A stretch of DNA of 64,000 nt, from assembly GCF_001425085.1 (NCBI RefSeq), contig NZ_LMDN01000003.1, positions 156,583 to 220,582 of the forward strand, read 5' to 3'. The notes beneath the pieces are model-generated. The model was not told the origin of the DNA. It saw only the letters and a list, made by a program, of their open reading frames with translations, and did not search any database. The position numbers and the translations under genes are program-made. The stretch comes from Leifsonia sp. Root4 (GTDB lineage: Bacteria > Actinomycetota > Actinomycetes > Actinomycetales > Microbacteriaceae). This document shows, in pieces, positions 32,875 to 40,947 of the stretch (positions are counted from its first letter, which is position 1; each line of letters opens with the position of its first letter).

Positions 32875-34830
32875 CTAGAGGGTTACTTGGGCGGTGATGT
32901 GCACCGTGGAGTGGCGCTCGGCCTGGGTGCCGGCGACGGGATCGATCTCGACGACCTTGGCGAAGGGGAACAGCGGCTCGGGGAAGTTGTAGCTGACCTC
33001 GAACTCGGCGGCCTTCAGGGTGTCGATGGCCTCCTGCATGCCCATGCCGACCACGTCGGGGATCGCGACGAGGTCTGGGCCCTTGGAGATGGTGAGCACG
33101 ATCGCGGAGCCAGGGCGGACGGGGCCCTCGTCCTGCGGGGCGGCCGAGATGACCGCTCCGTCCGGCACGTTCGAGTCGAAGACGGGGTCGGTGGTGACGG
33201 CATCCAGGTCGACGGCGTCGAGTGCGGCCGTGGCCTCGTCGACGGGGAGGCCGGCGACCTCGGGGATCGCGCCGGCCGAGACGACGAGGGTCATCGCGGC
33301 GCCCTCTGGGGCGGTGGGGCCGACGGGGTTGCCATCGGCGTCGATGAGCGCGATGACGGCGCCTTGCGGCTGCTCGGTCGTGAACTGCACGTCGGCGGCG
33401 TCCGCGACGGCGAACCGCGCCAGCTGGGCGCGTGCGTCGGCCTCCTGGGCGCCGATGACGGCGGGCACGTCGAGGATCTCCGGTCCCGTGGAGAGGCAGA
33501 GCGTCACGGTGCTGCCGCGGGCGACCGAGGAGCCGATGGCCGGATCGGTGCTCGCAACGAGCTCAGGAGCAATGGTGGGGTGCGAGCAGCTCGCCGTGGC
33601 GTCGGCGACGGCGAATCCGGCCTCGTCGAGCTCGGCGGTCGCGGCGTCGGCGCTCTGATTGCTGACGTCGGGCACCGTGGACCGCGAGCCGGGACCGGAG
33701 CCGAAGTACCACCCGGTTCCGGCGGCGAGCCCGGCGAGCAGAACGATCAGGGCGAACAGCCAGTAGCCGCGGCGCTTGCGTTTGGCGGCCGAGCTGCGCA
33801 GCAGTGCTGTGCTGTCTGCGGATGTCGCTTCGACCGGGCCGGTGCGGTGTCTGGCACTGCCGATGATCTGGGTTTCCGCGTCCGAGTCACCGGCGAAGTC
33901 GTCGGCTCCACCGGCGAGCACCATCGTCGGCGCGAGCGGGCTCGGCAACACGGTGGTTGCCGCGGTGGCACCTGCCTCTGCGGTGCCCGGCATCTCGGCG
34001 GCGATGAGCTGCAGCTGCTCGAGCATCGCGCTGGCGTCCCGCGGGCGACCCTCCGGGTCGCGGGCAGTCGCCCACAGCACGAGCTCGTCGAGCTCGCGGG
34101 GGAGCCCGGGAACCTTGAGGCTCGGTGCCGGGACGGAGTCGTTGGCGTGCTGGTAGGCGATCTGCATCGGCGCCTCGCCGACGAAGGGCTGCTCACCCGT
34201 GAGCATCTCGTACATCATGATGCCGAGCGCGTAGATGTCGCTGCGGGCATCGGCGACGCCGCGGGTGACGAGTTCGGGGGAGAGGTAGGCGATGGTGCCG
34301 AGCAGCGCCTGCCCGGTCGCGGTGTTCGCGCTCGTGGCACGGGCCAGGCCGAAGTCGCCGAGCTTGATGCGGCCATCATCGGCCAGCAGCACGTTCTCCG
34401 GCTTCATGTCACGGTGAACGATGCCGGCCTTGTGCGCAGCCGCGAGGCCGCCGAGCACAGCGGTGACGATGTCGATGGTCTGCTCGGGGGTGAGCTTGCC
34501 GTAATCCTTCAGCAGATCGCGCAGCGTGATGCCCGGCAGGTACTCCATGACCATGTAGGCCATGTCGGAATCCTGGCCTTGGTCGAAGACGTTCACGACG
34601 TTGGGGTGGGCGAGGCGCGCGGCTGAGCGTGCCTCTTGCACGAAGCGGCTCTTGAAGGTGTTGTCGTCGGCAAGGTGGCCGTGCATGATCTTGATGGCGA
34701 CCCGGCGCTCGAGGCGCAAATCGGTCGCCAGATAGACCGTGGCCATGCCGCCGCGGGCGATGCGGGAGCGCACCTGATAACGGCCGTCTATCAGACGGCC
34801 GATCATCGGATCGTTCGGTGTGGAGCTCAC
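32875..34830 (-). CDS. pknL: PASTA-domain Ser/Thr protein kinase, PknL type
   Basis: A 651-residue receptor kinase. The kinase domain (about residues 18-275) has GGMATVYLA, VAIKIMH (ATP Lys), HRDMKPEN (catalytic loop), GDFGLARA, and SPE where APE is usual. One membrane helix lies at about 355-377 after basic residues (KRKRRG). Four PASTA repeats at about 385-651 face outside and in the family sense muropeptides or lipid II. Position beside an Rv2175c-like gene and aroG matches mycobacterial pknL; that protein lacks PASTA repeats, whereas corynebacterial PknL has them. It is transcribed after the LysM gene on the same strand. Confidence 0.92.
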   Translation of the reverse strand: MSSTPNDPMIGRLIDGRYQVRSRIARGGMATVYLATDLRLERRVAIKIMHGHLADDNTFKSRFVQEARSAARLAHPNVVNVFDQGQDSDMAYMVMEYLPGITLRDLLKDYGKLTPEQTIDIVTAVLGGLAAAHKAGIVHRDMKPENVLLADDGRIKLGDFGLARATSANTATGQALLGTIAYLSPELVTRGVADARSDIYALGIMMYEMLTGEQPFVGEAPMQIAYQHANDSVPAPSLKVPGLPRELDELVLWATARDPEGRPRDASAMLEQLQLIAAEMPGTAEAGATAATTVLPSPLAPTMVLAGGADDFAGDSDAETQIIGSARHRTGPVEATSADSTALLRSSAAKRKRRGYWLFALIVLLAGLAAGTGWYFGSGPGSRSTVPDVSNQSADAATAELDEAGFAVADATASCSHPTIAPELVASTDPAIGSSVARGSTVTLCLSTGPEILDVPAVIGAQEADARAQLARFAVADAADVQFTTEQPQGAVIALIDADGNPVGPTAPEGAAMTLVVSAGAIPEVAGLPVDEATAALDAVDLDAVTTDPVFDSNVPDGAVISAAPQDEGPVRPGSAIVLTISKGPDLVAIPDVVGMGMQEAIDTLKAAEFEVSYNFPEPLFPFAKVVEIDPVAGTQAERHSTVHITAQVTL

Positions 34831-34930
34831 CGTTGCAGTCTAGGAAGTCGAGACGGGGAAACACCGATAAAACACCGAGAAGCCGCGCATTGGCAGGGCA
34901 GATTATCGCTGGGGCCGATCGGATGCCGGC

Positions 34931-36193
34931 TCAACCGAGTTCGGTCAGCCAGCTCCGTGCCGAGGATTCCCATTTCGCATAGAAGTCGGGGTGGGCCGAG
35001 ATCTGCACGGCCTGGGCCGCTTCGGTGACGCTCATGCTCTGCCAGCCATCGATGTCGAAGAGACCGGGCGGAACCACCTCGTTCGTGTTCGGCGCCTGGC
35101 CGAAGAAGGCGAGCGTTGCGTAGTGCGGATCCATCAGCTGCTCTGGGGCGCCCCAGCCGGCGCTCGGCCGCTGCTGGAACAGCCCGAGCGAGTCACGGTC
35201 GCCGTGGTCGAGGTTCTGCAGGCTGGACTCCTGGGCGGCCGTGGCGAGGGCGACGACGATGGCCTCATCGCTCGCGCCGATCGAGCGCGCAACGTCGATG
35301 ATGGTGCGCGCGTTCTGCCGCATCTCCGCGCTGAGCGGCACGGTCGTGCTTGTTGCGGCGCCGCCGGGGGAGGCGACGATCTGCTGCACGACGACGGCGA
35401 CCTCGAGTGCGGGGCCTCCCGGAAGTGCGAGCGTCTGCCCGGGGTAGATGATGCTCGACCAGCCGAGACCGTTCGCGTCCAGCAGCGCCTGCACTGAGAC
35501 GCCGGCCGCGGCGGCGATCCCGCTGACGGTGTCACCGGTGCTCACGGTGTGCGTTCCGGCGGCGACGGGGCCGGCGGCGACGGCGACTGCCGGTGCGGCC
35601 TCCGCAACTGATGCCGTTTGTGCGGCATCCGGCAACACGATCGTCTGCCCGGCGAAGATCAGGCTCTGTGCATCGAGACCGTTGGCACGCAACACGTCGT
35701 TGCTGCTCAGGCCGTGCGCCTCCGCGATGCCGCTGATGGTGTCGCCGGCGACGACCGTGTAGCGGGTGATCTCGGCCGATGGCGCGGCGGACGGTGCCGA
35801 GACGATGACGGCGGAACCGCCGAGGCTGAGCGTCTGGCCGGGGAAGATGACGGCAGACCAGCCGAGGCCGTTCTGCGCGAGCACGGCGGCCGTGGACAGG
35901 CCGAAGCGCGCCGCGATGCCGCTGACCGTGTCGCCATCGACGACGACGTAGCTCGACGGAGCCTGGGTCGCGGCGACGGCGGTCGGGGCGGCTGTGAGCT
36001 TGGGAGTCGGAATGGCCGCACGCGGCTTGAGCGACGGCTTTGCCGGGCTGGAGGCCTCAGCGGGTGAGGCGAAATTCAAGGAGACGGCAATGGCGCTGAC
36101 GACGGCGAGCGGAATCGTGAAGAACGACGAGCGTCGTTTGCGTGACGCCCGCAGCGCATCGCGGCGTGTTGTCGTGCCCTCGATCTCGTTCAT
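34931..36193 (-). CDS. Secreted LysM wall hydrolase (putative transglycosylase-like)
   Basis: A 420-residue exported protein with a basic start and hydrophobic segment (FFTIPLAVVSAIAVSLNFAS, about 24-43). Three LysM peptidoglycan-binding repeats lie at about 82-125, 144-188 and 215-258. The C-terminal domain (about 290-420) contains TAAQESSLQN, GDRDSLGLFQQRPSAGWG and DPHYATLAFF, the layout of lysozyme-like/transglycosylase domains; Glu322 is the likely catalytic residue. It probably trims the cell wall. It lies 100 bases upstream of pknL in the same direction, so wall turnover and kinase may share a transcript. Confidence 0.85.
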   Translation of the reverse strand: MNEIEGTTTRRDALRASRKRRSSFFTIPLAVVSAIAVSLNFASPAEASSPAKPSLKPRAAIPTPKLTAAPTAVAATQAPSSYVVVDGDTVSGIAARFGLSTAAVLAQNGLGWSAVIFPGQTLSLGGSAVIVSAPSAAPSAEITRYTVVAGDTISGIAEAHGLSSNDVLRANGLDAQSLIFAGQTIVLPDAAQTASVAEAAPAVAVAAGPVAAGTHTVSTGDTVSGIAAAAGVSVQALLDANGLGWSSIIYPGQTLALPGGPALEVAVVVQQIVASPGGAATSTTVPLSAEMRQNARTIIDVARSIGASDEAIVVALATAAQESSLQNLDHGDRDSLGLFQQRPSAGWGAPEQLMDPHYATLAFFGQAPNTNEVVPPGLFDIDGWQSMSVTEAAQAVQISAHPDFYAKWESSARSWLTELG

Positions 36194-36431
36194 CGCCCGA
36201 TCAATCGCATCGCCATGGCCCCCGTCTGTGCTACCCCGTCAACCGTGGCAGAGAAGTCATCGAGAGTCAACCACCGATGCCCACGTGGCAGAAGTTCATT
36301 TCTGTGATCAAAGTGAACAAAGTTGCTGAAGTGATTTGAGTTCATGTGATCGAAACAAACTGGATGCCGAAGCTTCTCGATGTTGCGGCGCGCTGGTTTG
36401 CACAGCACGCCTGACGTGGCACTCTTAGTAC

Positions 36432-36773
36432 GTGACCGACGTGTTTTCAGGCCGACAGTGGCTGACCATCCCCGACCTTGTTGAACTCCTCGGCATTGGC
36501 CAGAGCCGTGTGCGCAGACTCATCGAAGACAAGCAGTTGCTTGCCGTGCGTGTCGATGGCGTGCTGAAGGTTCCTGCCGACTTCCTCCGAGACGGCGAAC
36601 CGCTCACCGAGCTGCGGGGCACGCTCTACGTGCTCTCCGACGACGGCTTCAGCGACGACGACGCCATGAAGTGGCTGCTGAGCGTCGAGGAGAGCCTGCA
36701 GGCTGCTCCCATCGACGCCCTCCGTGCTGGCCGCAAGGCCGAAGTACGCCGCGTCGCCCAGTCGCTGGGCTAG
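36432..36773 (+). CDS. Rv2175c-family DNA-binding protein
   Basis: A 113-residue protein from GTG 36432 (MTDVFSGRQWLTIPDLVELL). It has a winged-helix start (residues 9-50, LLGIGQSRVRRLIEDKQLLA) and the Rv2175c C-terminal domain (VLSDDGFSDDDAMKWLLSVE, ALRAGRKAEVRRVAQSLG). In M. tuberculosis Rv2175c is a substrate of PknL and loses DNA binding when phosphorylated on an N-terminal Thr. Here the only N-terminal Thr are residues 2 and 12. It is divergent from the LysM-pknL unit across a 238-base gap whose half near this gene is unusually AT-rich. Confidence 0.88.
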   Translation: MTDVFSGRQWLTIPDLVELLGIGQSRVRRLIEDKQLLAVRVDGVLKVPADFLRDGEPLTELRGTLYVLSDDGFSDDDAMKWLLSVEESLQAAPIDALRAGRKAEVRRVAQSLG

Positions 36774-36778
36774 AACCT

Positions 36779-36871
36779 TCCGCTGATTGAGCAACCCCTT
36801 CCGCTGATTGAGCAACCCCTTCCGCTGATTGAGCTTGTCGAAATCCAGGTTTCGACTAGCTCAACCAACGG
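36779..36871. repeat. 21-bp tandem and hairpin between convergent genes
   Basis: CGCTGATTGAGCAACCCCTTC recurs with a 21-bp period at 36781, 36802 and, in part, 36823. It leads into a hairpin with arms TTGAGCTTGTCGAAA (36829-36843) and TTTCGACTAGCTCAA (36850-36864), 14 of 15 bases paired, and a 6-base loop. It lies between the convergent Rv2175c-like gene and idsA and could act as a two-way terminator. Confidence 0.8.
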
Positions 36872-36876
36872 TGGCG

Positions 36877-38001
36877 TCAGGCCGAGCGGGTCGTGACGGT
36901 CTCGGCGAGTTCGCTCAGCTGGGTGATGGCACGCCTGCTGAGCGGTGATGCTCCGACGGCGGCGATCGCGGTACGCACATTGCGTGAGATCAGCGCCTCG
37001 ACCTCGTCGACTGCGCCGCAGTCCGCGATCGTGTTCTGCAGCATCCGCACCTGGGCGTCATCCAGCTCGGCGTCGCCGAGCAGCTCGTCGAGCGCGCGAC
37101 GGGATCCCTGCGGCATCAGCTCCCTGGCGATCGCAACGAGCACGGTGCGCTTGCCCTCGCGCAGGTCGTCGCCGCTCGGCTTGCCCGTGACCGCGGAGTC
37201 TCCGAAGACGCCGAGCAGGTCGTCGCGGAGCTGGTACGCGATTCCGAGTGGCAGGCCGAAGTCGCGCAGCGCGGCCAGCTGGGCCGGCGTGCCGCCTGCG
37301 AGCGTCGCGCCGATCAGCAGCGGTGCCTGCACGCTGTACTTCGCCGACTTGTAGACGATCACGCGCTCCGCACGTTCGCGCAGCTCTGCGTCCGGGCGGC
37401 GCAGCCACGCGCTCTCCTCGAGCACGTCCAGGTACTGGCCGGCCGTGACCTCAGTGCGCATGTGGTTGAACGCCGTGCGGGTCGCACGCGCCAGAGCCCT
37501 GTCCTCGATGAGTTCAAGCCCCTCATCGAGGAGCTCGTCGCTCCAGCCGAGCAGCAGATCGCCGAGCAGAATCGCGGCGGCCCGGCCGAACTCGCCGGGG
37601 CTGCCTGCCCACTCCGAATCGCTGTGCAGCCCTTCGAACAGGCGGTGGGCGGATGCCGAGCCGCGTCTGGTGTCGGAGTTGTCAATGATGTCGTCGTGCA
37701 CGAGGGCCGCCGCATGGAAGATCTCGAGGGCGGCGGCGACGGCGACGATCGCGCTGAGATCCCGCGCCGGCTCCTGGTCATCGGCGAACGGATCGAAGCC
37801 GGAATCGACTCCGGAGACCGATTCGAACCCCCAGTAGCAGAACAGTGCGCGGAAGCGTTTGCCACCGCTGAGAAACTGCCGAGAGAAGTCCACAAAGGGG
37901 CTCAGTTCGGGGCTGATCGCGCGCACAATGGGAGCACGATCTGCGAGGAAATCTGATATGCGTGAATCGACGAGGTCGACCAGCCGGGTGCTTTCTGCCA
38001 C
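36877..38001 (-). CDS. Polyprenyl diphosphate synthase (IdsA type)
   Basis: A 374-residue trans-prenyltransferase. The first Asp-rich motif is HDDIIDNSDTRRG (about residues 97-109) and the second is GKPSGDDLREGKRT, the form common in actinobacterial IdsA proteins. RSGGKRFRA-type substrate binding appears as FLSGGKRFRALFCYW. It extends allylic diphosphates with isopentenyl diphosphate; product chain length cannot be read with certainty (geranylgeranyl-like is likely). It corresponds in position to mycobacterial idsA2. Products feed menaquinone, carotenoid or polyprenyl phosphate pools, the latter used by the cell-wall genes nearby. Confidence 0.9.
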   Translation of the reverse strand: MAESTRLVDLVDSRISDFLADRAPIVRAISPELSPFVDFSRQFLSGGKRFRALFCYWGFESVSGVDSGFDPFADDQEPARDLSAIVAVAAALEIFHAAALVHDDIIDNSDTRRGSASAHRLFEGLHSDSEWAGSPGEFGRAAAILLGDLLLGWSDELLDEGLELIEDRALARATRTAFNHMRTEVTAGQYLDVLEESAWLRRPDAELRERAERVIVYKSAKYSVQAPLLIGATLAGGTPAQLAALRDFGLPLGIAYQLRDDLLGVFGDSAVTGKPSGDDLREGKRTVLVAIARELMPQGSRRALDELLGDAELDDAQVRMLQNTIADCGAVDEVEALISRNVRTAIAAVGASPLSRRAITQLSELAETVTTRSA

Positions 38002-38077
38002 CCGCCTAGCCTAGCCATCGAAGCGACGATAGAATGAGTTGATATCTCGACACGATCCCGAGACTGAAGGGAATGAG

Positions 38078-38455
38078 ATGCCACTTTCTGAGCAGGAGCA
38101 AAGGCTTCTGGAAGAGATGGAGCGCAGCCTCTATCGCAACGACGCCGATTTCGTCGCCACCGTCGGGGCCTCGCGAGGGCGCCCCAGCTACCGATCGATC
38201 GCGCTCGGTGTACTGATCGCCGTTGCCGGCATCGCCGGCCTGCTTGCCGGCGTGATGCTGCATCAGCTCGTGATCGGTGTCATCGGATTCGTCGTGTTGT
38301 TCGCCGGCGTGCTGCTGGCGATCAAGCCGTCGAAGAAGATTCCGGTCGAGCCTTCGGCAGAGGCCCGCGGCAAAGCTCGTTCCACGCAGTCGGACTCCGG
38401 CTTCATGGACAAGCTGAACGACCGCTGGGACCGCCGCCAGGACGGCCAGCCCTAG
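38078..38455 (+). CDS. DUF3040 small membrane protein
   Basis: A 125-residue protein starting MPLSEQEQRLLEEMERSLY, the highly conserved DUF3040 start, with AAGGGA 8 bases upstream of ATG 38078. Two membrane helices lie at about residues 46-64 and 68-86. The C-terminal 40 residues are charged. Mycobacteria have a DUF3040 gene (Rv2169c) in the same place just before mraZ. Function unknown; conservation next to the division cluster suggests an envelope role. Confidence 0.92.
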   Translation: MPLSEQEQRLLEEMERSLYRNDADFVATVGASRGRPSYRSIALGVLIAVAGIAGLLAGVMLHQLVIGVIGFVVLFAGVLLAIKPSKKIPVEPSAEARGKARSTQSDSGFMDKLNDRWDRRQDGQP

Positions 38456-38522
38456 TCACTCCACTTTCACCCCGGTGATCGCCTGTAGCGCGCCCAACGC
38501 GCCCTAGGCACCGTCTCCATCA

Positions 38523-38555
38523 GGGGCCGATCCTCACGGATCGGCCCCTTTTTTT
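38523..38555 (+). terminator. Rho-independent terminator
   Basis: GGGGCCGATCC-TCAC-GGATCGGCCCC forms a perfect 11-bp stem with a 4-base loop, followed by seven T. It ends the DUF3040 transcript and separates it from the mraZ promoter. Confidence 0.95.
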
Positions 38556-38672
38556 GTGCGCTCACGCCTGCGGTGGGGAAATTCCCTCCATTTCACTCCA
38601 CTGCTCCGATCCCCGTTATTCCGGGGAAGTTTGTTGAGTTTTTCGCGGATTATTCCCGGAATTCGTTGATTG

Positions 38673-38698
38673 GTGGAGCTTTGTGGAGTAAAGTGGAG
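38673..38698 (+). promoter_or_regulatory. Triple GTGGAG boxes, probable MraZ operator
   Basis: GTGGAG occurs at 38673, 38683 and 38693, exactly 10 bases apart, ending 31 bases before the mraZ ATG. E. coli MraZ binds three TGGGN direct repeats with 5-base spacers, that is the same 10-base period, so these are likely autoregulatory sites. On the opposite strand, CTCCAT (38586) and CTCCAC (38596) are two more boxes with the same 10-base spacing. Binding is inferred. Confidence 0.75.
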
Positions 38699-38728
38699 TC
38701 CACGTAAAGCTTGAGCGGGGGTGATGGC

Positions 38729-39160
38729 ATGTTCCTTGGAAGCTACGAGCCCAAGCTCGACGACAAGGGGCGGCTGATCCTTCCCGCGAAGTTCCGGGAT
38801 GAACTCGCCGGCGGCGTCGTCATGACCCGCGGGCAGGAGCACTGCCTCTACGTCTTCAGCACGCGCGAGTTCGAGAACCTGCACGAGAAGATTCGGCAGG
38901 CTCCGGTCACGAGCAAGCAGGCCCGCGACTACCAGCGTGTCTTTCTCTCCGGAGCCAGCTCCGAGACGCCGGACAAGCAACACCGTGTGACGATCCCGGC
39001 CAACCTGCGCAGCTACGCATCGCTCGAGCGCGAGCTCACGGTGATCGGCGTCGGCAGCCGGATCGAGATCTGGGACAGCGCGGCGTGGGATCTGTACCTG
39101 AACGAACAAGAAGCCGCATTTGCAAACACGGAAGAGGAGGTGATTCCGGGACTGTTCTAG
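38729..39160 (+). CDS. mraZ: Transcriptional regulator MraZ
   Basis: A 143-residue MraZ starting [20 protein letters not shown]. It has two SpoVT/AbrB-like halves, with [13 protein letters not shown] (about 11-23) and [13 protein letters not shown] (about 85-97); in the second, the usual DxxGR Gly is His. MraZ forms a ring that binds tandem operator boxes before its own gene and controls the division cluster. ATG 38729 is preferred to GTG 38711 by family fit. The boxes at 38673-38698 lie just upstream. First gene of the division cluster. Confidence 0.95.
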   Translation: MFLGSYEPKLDDKGRLILPAKFRDELAGGVVMTRGQEHCLYVFSTREFENLHEKIRQAPVTSKQARDYQRVFLSGASSETPDKQHRVTIPANLRSYASLERELTVIGVGSRIEIWDSAAWDLYLNEQEAAFANTEEEVIPGLF

Positions 39161-39259
39161 TTCCTGACGCCTGACTCCCAGCCGATTCGCCCTGGCACAC
39201 TTCCCCGGTGCCAGGTCGAGCGGATGGGGATCAGGGATCAGGAGCCCTCCCTGGAAACC

Positions 39260-40255
39260 ATGGCACTCAACGACATTCACACCCCCGTCCTGCTCGAGCG
39301 CTGCATCGAGTTGCTCGCACCGGCCATCCAGAAGCCCGGCGCGGTGCTCGTCGACGGCACGCTCGGCATGGCCGGGCACGCCGAAGCCTTCCTCACGCGC
39401 TTCCCGGACCTCACCCTGATCGGCCTCGACCGCGATCTCGACGCCCTGGCCATCGCCAAGCAGCGCCTGGCGCCGTTCGGCGACCGGGCACGCTTCGTGC
39501 ACACGGTCTACGACGGAATCGTCGATGCGGTCGCGTCCCAGGGCTACTCCGAGGTCGACGGCATCCTCTTCGACCTCGGAGTATCCTCGCTGCAGTTGGA
39601 CAGGGTCGAGCGGGGATTCTCCTACTCGCAGGACGCACCGCTGGACATGCGGATGGATGCGACATCCCCGCTGACCGCCGAGACGATCCTCGCGGAGTAC
39701 CGCGAGGGCGATCTGCGCCGTATCTTCGAGCACTACGGCGAGGAGAAGCTCGCCGCGCGCTACGCCAGGGCCATCATCGCCGCCAGGCAGATCGAACCGA
39801 TCACCCGCTCCGGCCGCCTCGTCGACATCCTGCAGGAGGCAACGCCCGGCGCGCTCAAGAACGCCGGCCACCCCGCCAAGCGCGTCTTCCAGGCGCTGCG
39901 CATCGAGGTCAACCAGGAGCTGTCGGTTCTGGAGCGGACCATTCCGGCCGCGCTCGGCTCCGTCGCCGTCGGCGGCCGCATCGTCGTGATGTCGTACCAG
40001 TCGCTCGAGGACCGCCTCGTCAAGCGAGCGTTCGCCCAGGCCTCAGCATCGACGGCTCCGGCCGGCCTGCCGGTGGAGCTGCCGGAGCACAAGCCGGAAT
40101 TCAAGCTCCTCGTGCGCGGCGCGGAACTGGCCAGTGACGCTGAGAAGGCGCTGAACCCGCGGGCGACCCCCGTGCGCCTCCGCGCCGCGGAGCGTCTGTG
40201 GAAGCCCGCCGCACCGAGCGGCAGCAAGCGATCGGCACGGGGGAGCGGCGAATGA
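39260..40255 (+). CDS. rsmH: 16S rRNA (cytosine-1402-N4)-methyltransferase
   Basis: A 331-residue RsmH (MraW) starting [20 protein letters not shown]. The SAM motif is [15 protein letters not shown] (about 33-47), followed by [49 protein letters not shown] and [16 protein letters not shown], all standard. It methylates C1402 of 16S rRNA. ATG 39260 fits the family better than ATG 39224, though the ribosome site (CTGGAAACC) is weak. Its stop overlaps the next gene (ATGA). Confidence 0.95.
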   Translation: MALNDIHTPVLLERCIELLAPAIQKPGAVLVDGTLGMAGHAEAFLTRFPDLTLIGLDRDLDALAIAKQRLAPFGDRARFVHTVYDGIVDAVASQGYSEVDGILFDLGVSSLQLDRVERGFSYSQDAPLDMRMDATSPLTAETILAEYREGDLRRIFEHYGEEKLAARYARAIIAARQIEPITRSGRLVDILQEATPGALKNAGHPAKRVFQALRIEVNQELSVLERTIPAALGSVAVGGRIVVMSYQSLEDRLVKRAFAQASASTAPAGLPVELPEHKPEFKLLVRGAELASDAEKALNPRATPVRLRAAERLWKPAAPSGSKRSARGSGE

Positions 40256-40899
40256 GCGACAACCTGGCACGGACCAGCGCACACTACGCGCGCCCCGCCC
40301 ACCCGGCTGCGCCGTCCGCGCCCACGCGCACCCACATCGAGATCGTCCCGTCCCGCGAGCAGCGGAAGGCGCGGCCGAAGCTCGCATACGGACTCACCGC
40401 CGTGCTCGGCATCATCGCCATCATCGCGGCACAGCTGGTGCTGAGCGTCGTGACCTCGCAGGGGGCATACGACATCGCCGCTCTGCAACTGCAGCAGAAG
40501 GAGGCGACCCGTGACGCCCAGATCCTCACGGAGGACCTCGACCGCATGAAGTCACCCCAGTTCCTCGCAGCCAACGCGCAGGCGCTCGGCATGGTCACCA
40601 ACGCCAACCCCGCCTACCTGCAGCTCTCCGACGGCGCCGTGCTCGGCCAACCGTTCGGTGAGCAGGGCACGAGCGCAACCGGTGCATCGGCGCTCGTTCC
40701 GAACGCGCTGCTGAGCGGTGTCCCGCTCGTGACCGAGCAGGCACCGGATGCCGCGGCGGCCGAGGCCCCCGCGCTGAAGGCGCCCGTGCTCGTGGCAGGC
40801 AATGAGTCGGATTCGGCCACGCCGAGTGCACCTGTCACCCCGCAGAACACCCCGGAGTTACCGTTGCAGAATGGCATCCCAGCGCCGAGCACGCACTAA
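40252..40899 (+). CDS. ftsL: FtsL-like division protein
   Basis: A 215-residue single-pass protein in the ftsL position between rsmH and ftsI. The N-terminus of about 45 residues is cytoplasmic and basic. A membrane helix spans about residues 48-70 ([20 protein letters not shown]), followed by a short leucine-zipper-like helix ([20 protein letters not shown]) and an Ala/Pro-rich outer tail. Topology and position identify it; sequence conservation of FtsL is always low. With FtsQ and a FtsB-like protein it would recruit and activate FtsW-FtsI. ATG 40252 overlaps the rsmH stop. Confidence 0.75.
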   Translation: MSDNLARTSAHYARPAHPAAPSAPTRTHIEIVPSREQRKARPKLAYGLTAVLGIIAIIAAQLVLSVVTSQGAYDIAALQLQQKEATRDAQILTEDLDRMKSPQFLAANAQALGMVTNANPAYLQLSDGAVLGQPFGEQGTSATGASALVPNALLSGVPLVTEQAPDAAAAEAPALKAPVLVAGNESDSATPSAPVTPQNTPELPLQNGIPAPSTH

Positions 40900-40947
40900 C
40901 CAGACCGAGCGACGTCGACGGAATCCCACTCACAAAGGAAACGCCTA

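Noticed and set aside
32812..34626. A 604-codon plus-strand frame opposite the kinase gene
   Set aside because: The minus-strand frame has all kinase and PASTA motifs; the plus-strand frame shows no known domain.
36190..36408. A 72-codon minus-strand frame ending in ATGA overlap with the LysM gene
   Set aside because: The overlap looks gene-like, but the third-position GC is far below that of all neighbours, there is no ribosome site or recognisable domain, and it covers the AT-rich divergent promoter region.
34831..36431. A cyclic-di-AMP or other riboswitch before the LysM hydrolase gene
   Set aside because: Wall hydrolases in actinobacteria sometimes have one, but I could not find the conserved GGGG-containing core in the 36194-36431 leader.
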